The position numbers and the translations under genes were made by a program. Positions 61,987-64,000 of a DNA stretch of 64,000 nt are shown one piece after another. The number at the start of each line of letters is the position of its first letter. Position 1 is the stretch's first letter. The stretch is taken from positions 1 to 64,000 of the forward strand of contig NZ_WWCU01000019.1 of assembly GCF_009857595.1 (NCBI RefSeq). The letters run 5' to 3'. Below the pieces are notes generated by a model that worked only from the letters and a program-made list of their open reading frames with translations, had not been told where the DNA came from and did not search any database. Origin of the DNA: Pseudoduganella aquatica. Lineage in GTDB: Bacteria; Pseudomonadota; Gammaproteobacteria; Burkholderiales; Burkholderiaceae_D.

Positions 61987-64000
61987 TTACTCTACAAAGA
62001 CCACCGCCGTCCGCGCCGGAATGGTGAACCGCCCCGTACCGCTGTCGTACCTGGCCGATTGCGCGCGTTGGTCTGCGGCGCCTGGCGCTGCATGCACCGG
62101 ATGCAGGCGGTAGCGCTTGCCTTTCTCCTCATCCGCCACAATGCTCTGCTCCACCTTATCCACGTTAATCAGATAAGTCACCGTCTTGAACGCGGCGCCC
62201 GGATAGCCTGCGCCATCGATGCGCGCTGCCACCACCGTCGGCACCTGCGCCGAGCCGGTGTTCAGGAAATGCAGGCGCTGATTGATGTCCGCCGCCGTGC
62301 GCATGCGGAACAGCGTGCTGCTGGCGCGGATCTTGAGCAGGTCGCGGAAGGCGTCGCGTGCAAACGCGATATCGGCCGGTGCAGGCTTGAGCGCAGGATT
62401 CGCCAGCAATGGCTTCATCAACGCATAGTCCTTGCCATTGTCCGCCTCCGGCGGCAGGCCCACGCCGAAGTAGTTGTCCTGATACGTCCAGTCCAGGCGG
62501 TTGAACCAGTCACCCGACTCGAAGCTGTTGCGGTCCAGCGACTTGGAACGCAGGATGTCGAATCCCGCGTGGTAGTAGGCCACTCCCTGGCTGAACGCAT
62601 TGATCGCCGCGCCCAGCATCTGCACGCGCGCGCGCTCGGCGCCGCTGGTGGCCAGCGGCAGGCGGAACACGTTCACGTCGTACATGGTCTGATTGTCGTG
62701 GTTCTCCACGTAGTTCACCACCTCGCCCGGCTCGCTGGCGTAGCCCGCAGGCTGGCCGCTGTAGTCGATGGCCTGCAGCTCCAGTTCCTTGTCCTGCCAG
62801 GTCTTCATCTTGTAAGTGCGCACGCTGCCCGCCAGGCCCACGCGCACCAGATCGGCCGTGCGCAGCAGGTCTTCCTTCGGACGCTGGCCCGCATGCGCGT
62901 TGGCGTCGTACACCAGGCCGTTGATATAGCCCTGCATGCTGAACATCTTCTCGCCCGAATCGCCCGCGCCGCCGCCGCGCACCGCATCGCGGCCACGGTC
63001 GCTGAAGGTGCCGATGCCGCTGCCGTTCAGCGAAAGTTGCGACGCCTGTACGAAGCGCGCGCCGTTCTCCACTTCGCCGAAGTTCCAGCCTTCGCCGATC
63101 AGGTTAATCGGTGCGCCGCCGCGATGGCGGCCGGCGGCCTTGTCCACGCGCGCCTGCAAAGCCTCCATCGCCGCGCGCGGCTGGTGGCCCATCAGGTCGA
63201 ATCGGAAGGAGTCGATCTTGTAATGGCGGGTCCACAGCTCGGCCGAATCGATCATCAGCTTGGCCATCATCATATTCTCGGTGGCCGTGTTGTCGCAGCA
63301 GGTGGAACGCTCGACCACGCCCTTGGCGTTCAGGCGGTGGTAATAGCCCGGCACTACGCGGTCCAGCACGGATTTTTCTTCCTGGCCGCCACGGTAGGTA
63401 TGGTTGTAGACCACGTCCATGCCCACGCGCAGATTGGTCTTGTGCAGCGCCATCACCATCTGGCGGAATTCGATGATGCGGCGCGCGCCGTCGGCCGGAT
63501 CGGTGGCGTAGCTACCCTCGGGGGCGCTGTAATGGTAAGGGTCGTAGCCCCAGTTGTAGCAGTCCTTGATGAAGGTGGCCGCCACCAGCGCCTGCTGGCC
63601 TTCGCCATCCGGCGCACCGCTTGGCTGCGGCACCACGCAGCCTTGCTCGGGCACGGAGCCGATGTCGTACACCGGCAGCAGGTGGATGTCGGTCATGCCG
63701 GCGCGGCTCAGGGCGGCCAGGTGCTTCATGCCGTTGGAGCCGGTCTCGGTGAAGGCGGTGTACTTGCCTCGGTTGGCGGCGCTGACGGTACTGTCGTTGA
63801 TGGAGAAGTCGCGCACGTGCAGCTCGTACACGGACATATCGGTCTGCGCGGCGACCTTCTTCGGCACGGGCGCCTTGTCCCAGCCTGCTGGCTTGAGCTT
63901 GGGCGAGTCCAGGTCGGCGATGTAGCTGCGCAGCGAGTCGGTGGTGAGGCTGACGGAATAAGGGTCGGTGACGAGATTGCGCACCAGGCCCTTGCTCGGC
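61987..64000 (-). CDS. pullulanase-type alpha-1,6-glucosidase (5' part beyond the window)
   Basis: The frame is open to the right edge, so at least about 671 C-terminal residues are present and the N-terminal domains are outside. GH13_13/14 pullulanase motifs: VYELHVRDFS, the YNWGYDP block, DSFRFDLMGHQ with the nucleophile Asp, NLIGEGWNFGEVENGARFVQ with the acid Glu, and VENHDNQTMYD with the third Asp. It debranches starch, pullulan or glycogen at alpha-1,6 links. The C-terminal domain ends TIPARTAVVFVE. Cys residues (GCVVPQPSG, RSTCCDNT) suggest a secreted or lipoprotein form. It completes the starch set of this region. Confidence 0.92.
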   Translation of the reverse strand, partial: PSKGLVRNLVTDPYSVSLTTDSLRSYIADLDSPKLKPAGWDKAPVPKKVAAQTDMSVYELHVRDFSINDSTVSAANRGKYTAFTETGSNGMKHLAALSRAGMTDIHLLPVYDIGSVPEQGCVVPQPSGAPDGEGQQALVAATFIKDCYNWGYDPYHYSAPEGSYATDPADGARRIIEFRQMVMALHKTNLRVGMDVVYNHTYRGGQEEKSVLDRVVPGYYHRLNAKGVVERSTCCDNTATENMMMAKLMIDSAELWTRHYKIDSFRFDLMGHQPRAAMEALQARVDKAAGRHRGGAPINLIGEGWNFGEVENGARFVQASQLSLNGSGIGTFSDRGRDAVRGGGAGDSGEKMFSMQGYINGLVYDANAHAGQRPKEDLLRTADLVRVGLAGSVRTYKMKTWQDKELELQAIDYSGQPAGYASEPGEVVNYVENHDNQTMYDVNVFRLPLATSGAERARVQMLGAAINAFSQGVAYYHAGFDILRSKSLDRNSFESGDWFNRLDWTYQDNYFGVGLPPEADNGKDYALMKPLLANPALKPAPADIAFARDAFRDLLKIRASSTLFRMRTAADINQRLHFLNTGSAQVPTVVAARIDGAGYPGAAFKTVTYLINVDKVEQSIVADEEKGKRYRLHPVHAAPGAADQRAQSARYDSGTGRFTIPARTAVVFVE

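Overview
The window is high-GC, densely coded Betaproteobacterial chromosome. The mix of an FeS-type photolyase, a phasin, an outer-membrane starch uptake locus and GC-rich codon use suggests an Oxalobacteraceae genome (Massilia/Duganella-like). This assignment is inferred from gene content and codon style, not from a marker gene.

Region 1 (1-5835) is an RHS polymorphic-toxin cassette array. Four partial copies of the same RHS core (1-320, 997-1990, 3303-3990 and 4647-4990) are followed by four unrelated C-terminal tips. Each tip is followed by a small AT-richer ORF that may be its immunity partner. Copy 1 ends in a HEVGH zincin-like tip, and copy 4 is frameshifted and ends in a DUF4329-like tip. 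The island ends abruptly in a truncated membrane-protein ORF that runs into the antisense of the next gene.

Region 2 (5845-10757) holds an M29-like aminopeptidase, a hypothetical protein, a translationally coupled pair of Ig/CARDB-like proteins of unknown role, and a secreted Cache-domain protein with a clear terminator.

Region 3 (10877-20295) is a six-gene operon centred on a 1228-aa tubulin/FtsZ-superfamily protein (Tubulin_2 type) with a C-terminal GYF_2 domain. Its companions are a CPxC-containing protein, an exported VWA-like protein with a degenerate MIDAS, a three-helix membrane protein, a zinc-ribbon membrane protein and a glycine-zipper lipoprotein. I regard it as the best candidate for a poorly described system: a putative envelope-anchored cytoskeletal machine.

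Region 4 (20290-39116) is mostly housekeeping and accessory: FeS photolyase, a YtrA/GntR-ABC-permease operon, a molybdopterin oxidoreductase, a small lipoprotein, a TPR-GGDEF diguanylate cyclase, an MdlA/MdlB-like ABC exporter pair, a phasin, a CodA-like deaminase with a GNAT enzyme, and a chemoreceptor. Two long palindromic GGGGTCAG-type repeats lie here.

Region 5 (39121-64000) is a starch/maltodextrin utilisation region: a GH13-esterase fusion, a divergent paralogous esterase, a large TonB-dependent receptor, GH31 alpha-glucosidase, an MFS sugar transporter, phosphoglucomutase, GH13 alpha-amylase and a pullulanase running off the right edge. GTAG-N5-CTAC palindromes in the promoters suggest a common regulator. 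A block of unrelated genes (M2 peptidyl-dipeptidase, Fur-box-controlled siderophore receptor operon, Kef-type antiporter) interrupts it. Paired palindromic REPIN-like repeats (about 90-105 bp) sit between several of these genes, and a single unit of the same repeat lies inside the first gene of the tubulin-like operon.
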